From HXMU1420-2 sp017643305 (GTDB lineage: Bacteria; Pseudomonadota; Alphaproteobacteria; Rhodobacterales; Rhodobacteraceae), in NCBI GenBank assembly GCA_965217135.1, contig OZ244249.1:2418001-2482000 (forward strand): 64,000 bases of DNA, written 5' to 3'. A program made the translations under genes and the position numbers. Below are positions 25,904 to 34,312 of this stretch, piece by piece. Within the stretch, counting starts at the first letter, position 1. Every line of letters begins with the position of its first letter. The notes beneath the pieces are model-generated. The model ran no database searches. It saw only the letters and a program-made list of their open reading frames with translations, and was not told the DNA's origin.

Positions 25904-27282
25904 GGTTTCAACTTCTTCAGGTGGTAGGATTTCGGTCGTGTCACGGAGTTATAACCAAGGATCGACAGTCCGGCACCCCGTCCCGTGTCCTTGCAACCGG
26001 TCCAGCACAGGGCCGGGTCGAGGTAGTCACAGCGATTCATGAAAACCGTGCCGGTTTCTAGGCGGCGACCAATGGCCTCCGCTGCTGCGGTGTCATGGGT
26101 CCAGAGCGCGCAGGTCAGACCAAATTGGCTATCGTTCATCAGCGCGATGGCCTCTTCATCATCCTTGACGGGCATGATCCCTACCGCCGGGCCAAAGGTT
26201 TCATCGCGCATGATGCGCATGGAATGGTCCACGTTGGTCAGAATCTGCGGCGTCACATAAGTGCCGGCATCATCACCCGGCATCTTGGCAATATGCGCCT
26301 TGGCCCCGGCGGCAACAGCTTCGTCCACCTGCGCGCGCACTTCGCGGGCAAAGCGGATATTGGCCATCGGCCCCAGCGTGGTCGCCTCATCCCGTGGATC
26401 GCCCAGCACATAGCTGCTCACCAGCGCCACAGCCTTTTTGACAAAGGCATGATACAGGCTTTCATGCACATAGATCCGTTCGATCCCGCAGCAGCATTGC
26501 CCGGAATTGAACATTGCCCCGTCAATCAGCGTGTCCACCGCCGCGTCCAGATCGGCATCCGCCCGGACATAACCCGGGTCCTTCCCGCCCAGTTCGGTTG
26601 CGACGGCGGTGAATGTTCCGGCGGCGGCACGTTCCATCGCGCGCCCACCGCCCACGGAGCCGGTGAAATTCACCAACCCGAAACACCCGCCCGCGATCAG
26701 GTCGGATGTGGTGTCATGGTCCAGAACCACATTGGTGAATACGCCTTCGGGCAGCCCGGCGGAAGCAAAGGCATCCGCAAGATGCTCGCCCACCAGAATG
26801 GTCTGTGACGCATGTTTCAACACCACGGCGTTGCCCGCAATCAGCGCAGGCGCAATCGTGTTGATCGCGGTCATATAGGGGTAGTTCCACGGCGCCACGA
26901 CCAACACCACACCTACCGGTTCGCGTTCAATCTTGCGCAGGAATTCGTCGCTGTCTTCAATCATGATCGGGGCCAAAGCCTCCTCGGCGATCGAAGCCAT
27001 GTAGCTGGCGCGTTCGTTGAACCCGCCAAATTCACCGCCGTAACGCACCGGGCGACCCATCTGCGTGGCCAGTTCTTGCACCATCCGGTCCTGCGTTTCA
27101 CCGATATTGGCCACAGCCTTCTCCACATACGCAACACGCTGGGCCACAGGCACCGCCGCCCAAGCCCTCTGCGCCGCCTTTGCAGCCACGACTGCGGCCC
27201 GCGCGGCGTCTGCGTCGAGGCAAACGCGTTCAGCGCAGACCAATCCGTCAATTGGCGACATACAGGTGATTGTACTTCCCAT
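25900..27282 (-). CDS. NAD(P)-dependent aldehyde dehydrogenase
   Basis: I use the ATG at 27282 (MGSTITCMSPIDG, 460 residues), 7 nt after the upstream ligase stop; the frame from 27303 overlaps that gene. Family motifs are VVAPWNYPYMTAINTIAPAL (cofactor), LVNFTGSVGGG, the general base Glu in ATELGGKDPGYV, and the catalytic Cys in FNSGQCCCGIERIYV. It would oxidise the aldehyde made by the adjacent Fe-alcohol dehydrogenase to an acid. The last four bases overlap the start of that gene. Confidence 0.92.
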   Translation of the reverse strand: MGSTITCMSPIDGLVCAERVCLDADAARAAVVAAKAAQRAWAAVPVAQRVAYVEKAVANIGETQDRMVQELATQMGRPVRYGGEFGGFNERASYMASIAEEALAPIMIEDSDEFLRKIEREPVGVVLVVAPWNYPYMTAINTIAPALIAGNAVVLKHASQTILVGEHLADAFASAGLPEGVFTNVVLDHDTTSDLIAGGCFGLVNFTGSVGGGRAMERAAAGTFTAVATELGGKDPGYVRADADLDAAVDTLIDGAMFNSGQCCCGIERIYVHESLYHAFVKKAVALVSSYVLGDPRDEATTLGPMANIRFAREVRAQVDEAVAAGAKAHIAKMPGDDAGTYVTPQILTNVDHSMRIMRDETFGPAVGIMPVKDDEEAIALMNDSQFGLTCALWTHDTAAAEAIGRRLETGTVFMNRCDYLDPALCWTGCKDTGRGAGLSILGYNSVTRPKSYHLKKLKP

Positions 27283-27289
27283 TCTTTTC

Positions 27290-28654
27290 TTAGGCCTTCT
27301 CAAACCCGCGTGCGATTTCCCAATCCGTCACCACGCGATCAAATTCTTCCTGTTCCCACTCCGCCGCGCGGGTGTAGTGATCCACCACAAAATCGCCCAG
27401 CGCGGCGCGCAGCATGGCCGACCCGCGCAGGGTTTCCGTTGCACTGCGCAGCGTATTGGGGATTTCCGGTACAGTTTCGTCGTCATACATGTCGCCGGTG
27501 GCAGGCGGGGCCAGCTCCAGCTTGTCTTCGATGCCTTTCAGACCGGCGGCCAGCAACGCAGCCTGTGTCAGGTACGGGTTGATGTCCGATCCGGGGATCC
27601 GGCATTCCACGCGTACGCCCTTGGTGCCTTCGCCACACAAACGGAAGCCCGCGGTGCGGTTGTCCACCGACCAGGCAGTTTTGGTCGGCGCAAAGGTGCC
27701 TTTGGCAAAGCGTTTGTAGGAGTTGATGTAAGGCGCAAAGAAATAAGTGCATTCCGGCGCATAAGCGATCAGCCCAGCCACAAAATGCTTCATCACCTGC
27801 GACATGGTATGCGGCGCGTTCGGGTCGTGAAACGCATTGCTGCCATCGGCCCACAGCGACATGTGCACATGGCTGGCGCTGCCCACGCGGTCCCGATCCC
27901 ACTTCGGCAGGAAGGTCGCAGAATGGCCCTGCTGCCAGGCAATTTCCTTGGTCGCGTGTTTCGCAATGGTGTGATGGTCAGCACAGAGCAACGCATCAGC
28001 ATACTTGATGTTCAGTTCTGCCTGCCCCGCCTCGGCCTCACCCTTCGTGTTTTCAACGGGCACCCCTGCGGCCACCAGATGGTTGCGCAACGGACGCATC
28101 ACATGTTCTTCCTTGGTGGTCTGCAGGATGTGATAATCTTCGTTATACGGCCCCAGCGTCGTCAGGTCGCGGTAGCCTTCGGCCCGCATCATATCCAGCG
28201 GCTTCTTGAAGAGGAAAAATTCCAGCTCGGTCGCCATCATCGGGGTCAGACCCATCGCCTGTGCGCGGGCGATCTGTTCTTTCAGCACCTGCCGGGGCGC
28301 ATGAGGCACCGGTTTGTGTGTGTGGTGGTCTAGGATATCGCACAGCACCATTGCCGTAGCCTCCAGCCATGGCAACCGCCGCAGCGTCGACAGATCCGGC
28401 TGCATGACATAATCGCCATACCCCAGTTCCCAGCTGCTGGAGGCGTAGCCTTCCGGCGTGGCCATTTCCAGATCAGTGGCCAGCAGGTAGTTGCAGCAAT
28501 GGGTTTCCTCGTATCCGCTTTCCAGGAAGTTCGATACGTGGAAGCGCTTGCCCATCAATCGCCCTTGCATGTCGACAAGGCAGACCAGAACGGTGTCAAT
28601 TTCGCCCGATGCAGCAAGATCTTTCAGAGCATCGAATGAGAGCGGTGATGGCAT
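27290..28654 (-). CDS. Glutamine-synthetase-like gamma-glutamyl amide ligase
   Basis: The 454-residue protein belongs to the glutamine synthetase superfamily. ATELEFFLFKK and GEAEAGQAELNIKYADAL carry the metal-binding Glu residues, SASHVHMSLW the metal His, and KTAWSVDNRTAGFRLCGEG and RVECRIPGSDINPY the nucleotide and glutamate sites. All look intact. Its place between a TRAP transporter and two alcohol/aldehyde oxidation genes argues against nitrogen assimilation and for a PuuA/IpuC/GlnA4-type ligase that joins glutamate to an imported amine. The amine is not identifiable from sequence. Confidence 0.88.
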   Translation of the reverse strand: MPSPLSFDALKDLAASGEIDTVLVCLVDMQGRLMGKRFHVSNFLESGYEETHCCNYLLATDLEMATPEGYASSSWELGYGDYVMQPDLSTLRRLPWLEATAMVLCDILDHHTHKPVPHAPRQVLKEQIARAQAMGLTPMMATELEFFLFKKPLDMMRAEGYRDLTTLGPYNEDYHILQTTKEEHVMRPLRNHLVAAGVPVENTKGEAEAGQAELNIKYADALLCADHHTIAKHATKEIAWQQGHSATFLPKWDRDRVGSASHVHMSLWADGSNAFHDPNAPHTMSQVMKHFVAGLIAYAPECTYFFAPYINSYKRFAKGTFAPTKTAWSVDNRTAGFRLCGEGTKGVRVECRIPGSDINPYLTQAALLAAGLKGIEDKLELAPPATGDMYDDETVPEIPNTLRSATETLRGSAMLRAALGDFVVDHYTRAAEWEQEEFDRVVTDWEIARGFEKA

Positions 28655-28728
28655 GGTGTTTTCCCGTACAGTTTCAAATGGGTGCCAGGCCCCGGATCTG
28701 ATGCCCGGACCTGACGCTCGTGCGTATC

Positions 28729-29760
28729 TTACCCGTAGCGATACGGGCGACCAGCCTTGGCCATGTCCGCGTTGTACTGGCGGAAGATCTCCACGATCTT
28801 GGCCTTGGTTGGGCTTTCGGCGGCGATCTCATCCCAGAATTTGACAGCCGCCGCTTCGACCTGCGCCCACTCCGAATCCGGGATCGAGGTCAGCTGCATC
28901 TTGGTGCCGTTGACGCGCAGGTTGGCTTCGCCGCCCCAGTACCACCACTGGCGGTAATAATGACTCTGTTCCATGCAGACTGTCAGCAGCGCCTGCAGGT
29001 CTTCGGGCAGTTCATTCCAGCGCTCCATGTTGGAGAAGAAATGCCCGATCCATGCGCCGGAGATGTTGTTGGTCAGGAAGTAGTTGGTCACATCGGCCCA
29101 GCCCACGGTGTAATCTTCGGTGATGCCGGACCATGCAATGCCGTCCAGTTCGCCGGTCTGAACCGCAACTTCGATATCTTCCCACGGCAGTGTGACTGGC
29201 ACGACGCCAAATTGGCTCAGGAAACGGCCAGCGGTCGGGAAGGTAAAGACGCGCTTGCCCTTGAGGTCCGCCAGACTGTTGATCGGGTCCTTGGTGGCAA
29301 AGTGGCATGGGTCCCATGCCCCGGCCGAGATATGTTTCACCCCAACCTTGGCGTATTCTTCGCCCCAGATCTCATTCAGGCCGTACTGATTGAACAGCAC
29401 CGGCACATCCAGAGAATAGCGTGAGCCGAACGGGAAATAACCGCCGAACACGGTCACTTCGGTGGGCGATGCCATGGAGTCGTCGTCAGACTGCACCGCG
29501 TCGATCGTGCCGCGCTGCATCGCCTGGAACAGTTCGCCGGTCGGCACCAGCTGGTCGGCATAAAACAGTTCAATCTGCATGCGGTCGCCTGCGATCTTGT
29601 TGAACGTGTCGATAGCCGGTTTGACCACGTGATCGGCCAGCGCGCCGCCTGCATAGGTCTGCATCCGCCACTTGATGGTGGATTGGGCCAGCGCGGGCGT
29701 GGCCAGCGCCGCCGGGCCGGCAACCGCCGCGCCCTTGATGAAACTCCGTCGTGTCGTCAT
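28729..29760 (-). CDS. dctP: TRAP transporter substrate-binding protein (DctP type)
   Basis: The ATG at 29760 has an AAGGAG ribosome-binding site and opens with a twin-arginine signal, MTTRRSFIKGAAVAGP, so the protein is probably exported folded. The 343-residue mature fold is DctP-like: KWRMQTYAGG, MQIELFYADQLVPTGELFQA, a conserved ADLKGKRVFTFPTAGRF. It binds the transported solute in the periplasm and hands it to DctQM, encoded just upstream. TRAP ligands are mostly carboxylates or zwitterions; the ligand here is unknown. Confidence 0.92.
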   Translation of the reverse strand: MTTRRSFIKGAAVAGPAALATPALAQSTIKWRMQTYAGGALADHVVKPAIDTFNKIAGDRMQIELFYADQLVPTGELFQAMQRGTIDAVQSDDDSMASPTEVTVFGGYFPFGSRYSLDVPVLFNQYGLNEIWGEEYAKVGVKHISAGAWDPCHFATKDPINSLADLKGKRVFTFPTAGRFLSQFGVVPVTLPWEDIEVAVQTGELDGIAWSGITEDYTVGWADVTNYFLTNNISGAWIGHFFSNMERWNELPEDLQALLTVCMEQSHYYRQWWYWGGEANLRVNGTKMQLTSIPDSEWAQVEAAAVKFWDEIAAESPTKAKIVEIFRQYNADMAKAGRPYRYG

Positions 29761-29805
29761 GGTCTTTCTCCTTGTCATGTTAAAGTTGGGCGCTCTTTCC
29801 GGCGC

Positions 29806-31131
29806 TTAGTTGGCGTAAATGAGCTGGGGCAGCCACAGGGCGATCTGCGGGAAGATCATGATGATCGCCAGCGCTGCTGCCATGACTGCCACGAAGGGAA
29901 TGATGGACCTGTAGATGTCCCCAAGCGTGATCTCCGGCGGGGCCATCGCGCGCATCAGGAACAAATTATAGCCAAAGGGCGGGGTCATATAGGCGATCTG
30001 GGTGGTGATCGTATAAAGCACCCCGTACCAGATCAGATCGAACCCCAGCGCGCCCACCAGCGGGATATAGAGCGGCGCAACGATCACCAGCATTGCGGTA
30101 TCATCGAGGAACGTGCCCATCAAAATAAAGCTTAGCTGCATCAGGATCAGGATCATCCAAGGGCTCAGCCCGAGCCTTTCGGTGAACAGGCTTTCGACCG
30201 CTTTCACCGCACCAAGTCCGTCAAACACGGCGCCAAAAGCCAGTGCCGCCAAGATAATCCACATGAACATGCAGGTGATACCCATGGTGTTTGTCAACGA
30301 TGTATCAAAAACGGCCCATGTCATACGCCCCTTGAGCACGGCTGCCAGGAACGCGGTGATCGCACCAATGGCGGAACTTTCCACCAGCGAGGTCCAACCA
30401 TTTACGAACGGGATCATCATCGCAAAGAAGATGGCAAAGGGCAGCAGACCGGCCAGCAACAGGCGGTATTTTTCGCGCTTGGGCATGTCGCGGTCTTCCG
30501 GGGCCAGAACCGGGCCAAGTTCCGGCTGCAGTCGGCAGCGGATGGCAATATAGGCCACGAACATCGCCGCCATCATCAGCCCCGGCACGATGCCTGCCAG
30601 CCAAAGCTGCCCAACCGGTTGCCGCGCGATCATGGCGTACAGAACCAGTACCACCGAAGGCGGCACCAGAATGCCCAGGCTGGACCCGGCCTGCACCACG
30701 CCAGTGACCATCCGCTTGTCATAGCCGCGGCGCAAAAGCTCCGGCAGGGCAATCGTGGCCCCGATGGCCATGCCTGCCACCGACAGACCGTTCATGGCCG
30801 AAATCAGCACCATCAGCGCAATCGTGCCGATGGCCAGCCCGCCGCGCAGCCCGCCCATCCAGACATGGAACATGCGATAAAGGTCATCCGCGATCCGGCT
30901 TTCGGACAGGATGTAGCCCATGAAAACGAACATCGGCACGGTCAGTAACGGGTACCAGCGCATCAGCTTGATGGACTGCGAAAACGCCAGGTCAAACCCG
31001 CCGCGCTCGCCCCACAGCGCAAGCGCTGCAATCACAGCGACAAAACCAATGGCACCAAACACCCGCTGGCCGCTGAACAAAAGGACCATCATCGACGCAA
31101 ACATCAGGAGCGCGATCATTTCATACGACAT
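29806..31131 (-). CDS. dctM: TRAP transporter large permease (DctM type)
   Basis: The start MSYEMIALLMFASMMVLLFSG at 31131 overlaps the dctQ stop as TGATG and gives 441 residues; the longer frame from 31236 is internal to dctQ. It has about twelve membrane helices with family motifs VPMFVFMGYILSESRI, GSSLGILVPPSVVLVLYAMI and MGTFLDDTAMLVIVAPLYIP. It is the Na+-coupled transport subunit and works with DctQ and the binding protein. Confidence 0.94.
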   Translation of the reverse strand: MSYEMIALLMFASMMVLLFSGQRVFGAIGFVAVIAALALWGERGGFDLAFSQSIKLMRWYPLLTVPMFVFMGYILSESRIADDLYRMFHVWMGGLRGGLAIGTIALMVLISAMNGLSVAGMAIGATIALPELLRRGYDKRMVTGVVQAGSSLGILVPPSVVLVLYAMIARQPVGQLWLAGIVPGLMMAAMFVAYIAIRCRLQPELGPVLAPEDRDMPKREKYRLLLAGLLPFAIFFAMMIPFVNGWTSLVESSAIGAITAFLAAVLKGRMTWAVFDTSLTNTMGITCMFMWIILAALAFGAVFDGLGAVKAVESLFTERLGLSPWMILILMQLSFILMGTFLDDTAMLVIVAPLYIPLVGALGFDLIWYGVLYTITTQIAYMTPPFGYNLFLMRAMAPPEITLGDIYRSIIPFVAVMAAALAIIMIFPQIALWLPQLIYAN

Positions 31132-31688
31132 CAGATATCCTCCCCCCGCAGGCGCAGGATATCCTTGGCCAGTTCCGATGCCGCTTGTAGCAGCATGAGC
31201 GTGATGCCCAGACACATGACCACCTTGATCGGCCACAGGTAGGGCCGCCAGATGGTGCGACTGCGCTCCATCGTGCCCACCTCGCTTTCCCCCGTCATCA
31301 GCCCAACGAAAAACGACACCGGCTCACTGCCCCAGTAGCCCAGCGAGTAAGCGGTAGAACTCAACCCGCCCCACAACAACACCACCAAATAGGCAATCAA
31401 GCAAAGCACCATAACTGCGTCGGTCGCTGCCTTCCGCTTGACCGACCAGTTTTCGTAAAACAGGTCCATTCGCACGTGTGATCCCGTCTGGATCGCGTAA
31501 GGTCCACCAAGAAAGAAATAGGCGATCATTGCGAACTGCGCCGCTTCCAGCGTCCAGAGCGAAGGTTGGTCGGAAAACTTGCTAATCGTCGACCACAGCA
31601 GCACAGCCATCATGCAAAAAATGCCATACATGATGACGCGGCCAATGCCGTGGTTCAGCCGGTCCACCAGCCCGATATAGCCGCGCAT
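31131..31688 (-). CDS. dctQ: TRAP transporter small permease (DctQ type)
   Basis: From the ATG at 31688 (MRGYIGLVDRLNHGIGRVIM) the protein has 185 residues and four membrane helices, as expected for DctQ. GGPYAIQTGSHVRMDLFYEN is the family's conserved cytoplasmic loop. The start lies 5 nt after the amidohydrolase-like gene's stop and the stop overlaps the dctM start, so the three are one translational unit. The frame from 31772 would run back into the upstream gene. Confidence 0.9.
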   Translation of the reverse strand: MRGYIGLVDRLNHGIGRVIMYGIFCMMAVLLWSTISKFSDQPSLWTLEAAQFAMIAYFFLGGPYAIQTGSHVRMDLFYENWSVKRKAATDAVMVLCLIAYLVVLLWGGLSSTAYSLGYWGSEPVSFFVGLMTGESEVGTMERSRTIWRPYLWPIKVVMCLGITLMLLQAASELAKDILRLRGEDI

Positions 31689-31693
31689 AAGCC

Positions 31694-32455
31694 TCACGTC
31701 GCTTCCCTTCCCGCCAGGCCGTCCAGCCCCTTGGTCACCCATCCCGCCAGGGTTTCGGCCATGCCAGCACACTCCTGAGGAGAGGTGAGCAGATCGTTTC
31801 GCACTTCGATCATCACATTCAGTAGGCCCCGTGGCAACGCATGACGTCGCAGAGTGTGGGTCACGCCGTGTTCAGGCCCGTATGGCGCATTGCGTTCGAC
31901 ACGGTAACCGGTGGCGATATCCAGCATCGCGTCTGCCAACCGTGTGTCGGTGTCATGCAGAATACCGATTTCCACTTCCCGCGGCACGCCGTGATAGACC
32001 GGTGTGAAACTGTGGATTGTCACCAGCACTGCCGTCCCGCCTCGCTGGTCCAGAGTGTCCGAAAGCAACGCCTCAAACGGACGGTAGTAGGCTTCGGTGC
32101 GCGCGGCTTGTTCCGCATGCGATAGATCGGCGTTGCCGGGCACCACTGTTGCCTCACTTTTAGGCGGCATGGCGTCTGGCGCTCCAGGCGGGCGGTTGCA
32201 GTCATAAATCAGTCTTGAAACGCGGCTATGGATCAACGCAGATTTCAGAAGCCCGGCCATACGCGTAGCCGTGTCCAAAGCGCCCGGGTCCCATGCGATA
32301 TGGCTGCTTAGCGCCTCTGCTCCGAGACCCAGGCCGCCGAACGACGGCGGCATTGCGTTGCTCGCATGTTCGCACACCAGCAGAACCGGACTTTGACCAC
32401 CGGGGTTGGCCACCCCAGGCGCAAAATCGCTCTGAATGCTGTTGAACGCAGACAT
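31694..32455 (-). CDS. N-formylglutamate amidohydrolase family protein
   Basis: The 253-residue protein shows the family pattern: LLVCEHASNAMPPSFGGLGL near residue 26, IHSRVSRLIYDCNRPPGAPD near 92, VTIHSFTPVYHGVPREVEIG near 145 and MIEVRNDLL near 215. These hold the Glu, His and Arg residues of HutG-type Zn amidohydrolases. It is the first gene of the TRAP/ligase operon. No hut genes are nearby. Its best contextual role is hydrolysis of the glutamyl amide formed later in this pathway, which is inference; deformylation of N-formylglutamate remains possible. Confidence 0.88.
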   Translation of the reverse strand: MSAFNSIQSDFAPGVANPGGQSPVLLVCEHASNAMPPSFGGLGLGAEALSSHIAWDPGALDTATRMAGLLKSALIHSRVSRLIYDCNRPPGAPDAMPPKSEATVVPGNADLSHAEQAARTEAYYRPFEALLSDTLDQRGGTAVLVTIHSFTPVYHGVPREVEIGILHDTDTRLADAMLDIATGYRVERNAPYGPEHGVTHTLRRHALPRGLLNVMIEVRNDLLTSPQECAGMAETLAGWVTKGLDGLAGREAT

Positions 32456-32502
32456 CGGTTCCCCTACCGCTTCTGTAAATTACTCTTCAAGCGCACTCCC
32501 CG

Positions 32503-32557
32503 TGTCAATAATTTTATGAAGACTTTTACACAGCGCGCGAACCGTTGTATAAAATTT
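32503..32557. promoter_or_regulatory. Divergent promoters and candidate RpiR operator
   Basis: Plus strand, towards the regulator: TTTACA (32525-32530), 17 bp, TATAAA (32548-32553). Minus strand, towards the operon: TTGACA (32508-32503), with only a weak -10. AATTTTAT (32510-32517) and ATAAAATT (32549-32556) form an inverted repeat about 39 bp centre to centre, which overlaps both promoters and is well placed for RpiR control of both transcripts. Confidence 0.6.
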
Positions 32558-32587
32558 CTCCAAAGGCCAATGGATGCAGAGGGCTTT

Positions 32588-33445
32588 ATGGAAACGATCG
32601 CGGAAAAGCTGCGGGAAAAAGAAGACAGCCTGACCCGAGCTGAACGACAGCTGAGCGACGTGATCTTGCGCAATTACCCCGCCTCCGGCCTTGGCACCAT
32701 CACATCCCTGGCCGAAGCGGCAGAGGTGTCCACCCCCACCGTCGCCCGGCTGGTGCAGAAACTGGGCTTTGTCGGTTTTCCCGACTTTCAGCGTGGACTG
32801 CGCGAGGAATTGAACGAAAAGATCTCCAGCCCGCTGACGAAGCGTGAAAAGTGGGTGGATGATGCGCCCGACGAACATCTTCTGAATCGTTTCACCAAGG
32901 CGGTGATCGAAAATATCGGCCAATCCATGGCTAAGATTGACCCGGACAGTTTTGAAACCGCCTGCAACCTGCTCTGCGTCCCGGAAAAGCGTATTTTCAT
33001 CGTCGGTGGCCGGATCACGCGGACCTTGGCTGATTATTTCTTTCTGCACTTTCAGGTTATCCGCAAGAATGTGGTGCATATCACCTCCAACTCCAACGCC
33101 TGGCCGCATTACGCGCTGGATTTCGAACCAGGAGACGTGGTCGTCATCTTTGACGTACGCCGGTATGAAAACAGCACGCTCAAGCTGGCAGAACTGGCAC
33201 GCGAACACGGGGCGGAGATCCTGTTGTTCACGGATCAGTGGATGTCGCCCATTTCGCAACTGGCCAAAGTGACATTCTCCAATCAGATCGCGGCCCCGTC
33301 GGCGTGGGATTCCAATATCGCTCTGATGCTGATGGCCGAGATCGTGATCGCCGAGGTACAGGAACGCACCTGGGATACCACCCGCGAACGCATGGAAAAG
33401 CTGGAAGAAATGTTCGACCGGACCCGGTTCTTCCGCAAATTCTGA
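32588..33445 (+). CDS. RpiR-family transcriptional regulator
   Basis: The ATG at 32588 is chosen because AGAGGG precedes it and the promoter -10 at 32548 would leave almost no leader for the ATG at 32570. The 285-residue protein has an N-terminal HTH_6 domain (LTRAERQLSDVILRN, then TITSLAEAAEVSTPTVARLV) and a C-terminal SIS domain (IFIVGGRITRTLADYFFLHF, VVVIFDVRRYENSTLKLAEL), which usually binds a phosphosugar or related ligand. It is divergent from the seven-gene operon and probably controls it. Confidence 0.92.
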   Translation: METIAEKLREKEDSLTRAERQLSDVILRNYPASGLGTITSLAEAAEVSTPTVARLVQKLGFVGFPDFQRGLREELNEKISSPLTKREKWVDDAPDEHLLNRFTKAVIENIGQSMAKIDPDSFETACNLLCVPEKRIFIVGGRITRTLADYFFLHFQVIRKNVVHITSNSNAWPHYALDFEPGDVVVIFDVRRYENSTLKLAELAREHGAEILLFTDQWMSPISQLAKVTFSNQIAAPSAWDSNIALMLMAEIVIAEVQERTWDTTRERMEKLEEMFDRTRFFRKF

Positions 33446-33477
33446 CTTCTGCCCGACCTCTCCGACACATTGAAGCC

Positions 33478-33503
33478 GCGCCGCACGCATAGTATGGCGG
33501 CGC
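33478..33503. terminator. Hairpin between the RpiR and aldolase genes
   Basis: GCGCCGC (33478-33484) and GCGGCGC (33497-33503) form a perfect 7-bp stem around 12 nt, 33 bp after the regulator stop. A run of G follows rather than T, so it may limit read-through only weakly. Confidence 0.4.
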
Positions 33504-33553
33504 AGGGGGGTATGCGGCCCCGGCTGTGCACCAGGTAAAAGGAACGACATGCC

Positions 33554-34306
33554 ATGGCAGATCTTCGCAAGAACCGCTTCAAGGCCCTGTTGCAGAAAGG
33601 CCAGGTCCAGCGCGGACTGTGGTGCACGATCAACGATTCACAGGTGGCCGAAATGTGCGCGCGGCTGGGGTTCGACTGGTTGCTGCTCGACACCGAGCAT
33701 TCGGCGCTGGACCCGCTTGCGGTGCTGCCGCTGTTGCAGGCCGTGGCCCCATATGACGCCTGCCCGATCGTGCGGCCCGGCTGCCTGAACGTAGCGGAAA
33801 TCAAGAAGCTTTTGGATCTGGGCGCACAAAACATCCTGGTCCCGATGGTCAATTCCGCGGAAGAGGCTGCGCTGGCGGTGGCATCTGTGGAATACCCGCC
33901 CGCTGGCATTCGCGGCGTGTCAGGCATGACCCGCGCCACTGGGTTTGGTGACATCGCCGGGTATCACAAGGACGCGCGGGACGAGATTGCTGTGCTGGTG
34001 CAGGTCGAAACCCTGCAGGCGGTAAATGAAATCGAAGCAATTGCCGCCGTGCCCGGCGTTGACGGTATCTTCGTAGGCCCCGCTGACTTGGCCGCCGCGC
34101 TTGGCTATGCAGGCGAAAGCAGCCACCCGGCGGTCAAAGACGCCGTGATCAGCGCCATCGGTCGGATCGTCGCCGCCGGTCAGCCCGCAGGCTTTCTGTC
34201 GGTCGATGAAAGCTTTGCTGATGCGGCGGTGGAGGCAGGCGCCACATTTGTGTCGCGCGATGTCGACATGTCCGCGCTGAAGCGCGGACTGATGTCGCGG
34301 ATCTGA
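33554..34306 (+). CDS. HpcH/HpaI-family aldolase
   Basis: The 250-residue (beta/alpha)8 protein has GLWCTINDSQVAEMCARLGF, then DWLLLDTEHSALDP, the metal-site LVQVETLQAVNEIEAIAAV and GVDGIFVGPADLAAALGY. These are the signature segments of class II pyruvate aldolases (HpaI, 2-keto-3-deoxy-rhamnonate aldolase). It would cleave a 2-keto-3-deoxy acid to pyruvate and an aldehyde. It follows the RpiR gene on the same strand and may share its promoter. Its link to the neighbouring amine operon is not obvious. It ends 6 bp from the convergent kinase gene. Confidence 0.9.
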   Translation: MADLRKNRFKALLQKGQVQRGLWCTINDSQVAEMCARLGFDWLLLDTEHSALDPLAVLPLLQAVAPYDACPIVRPGCLNVAEIKKLLDLGAQNILVPMVNSAEEAALAVASVEYPPAGIRGVSGMTRATGFGDIAGYHKDARDEIAVLVQVETLQAVNEIEAIAAVPGVDGIFVGPADLAAALGYAGESSHPAVKDAVISAIGRIVAAGQPAGFLSVDESFADAAVEAGATFVSRDVDMSALKRGLMSRI

Positions 34307-34312
34307 CAGCGA

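Noticed and set aside
27065..28333. 422-codon open frame on the plus strand
   Set aside because: Antisense to the aldehyde dehydrogenase and glutamine-synthetase-like genes, with no recognisable domain.
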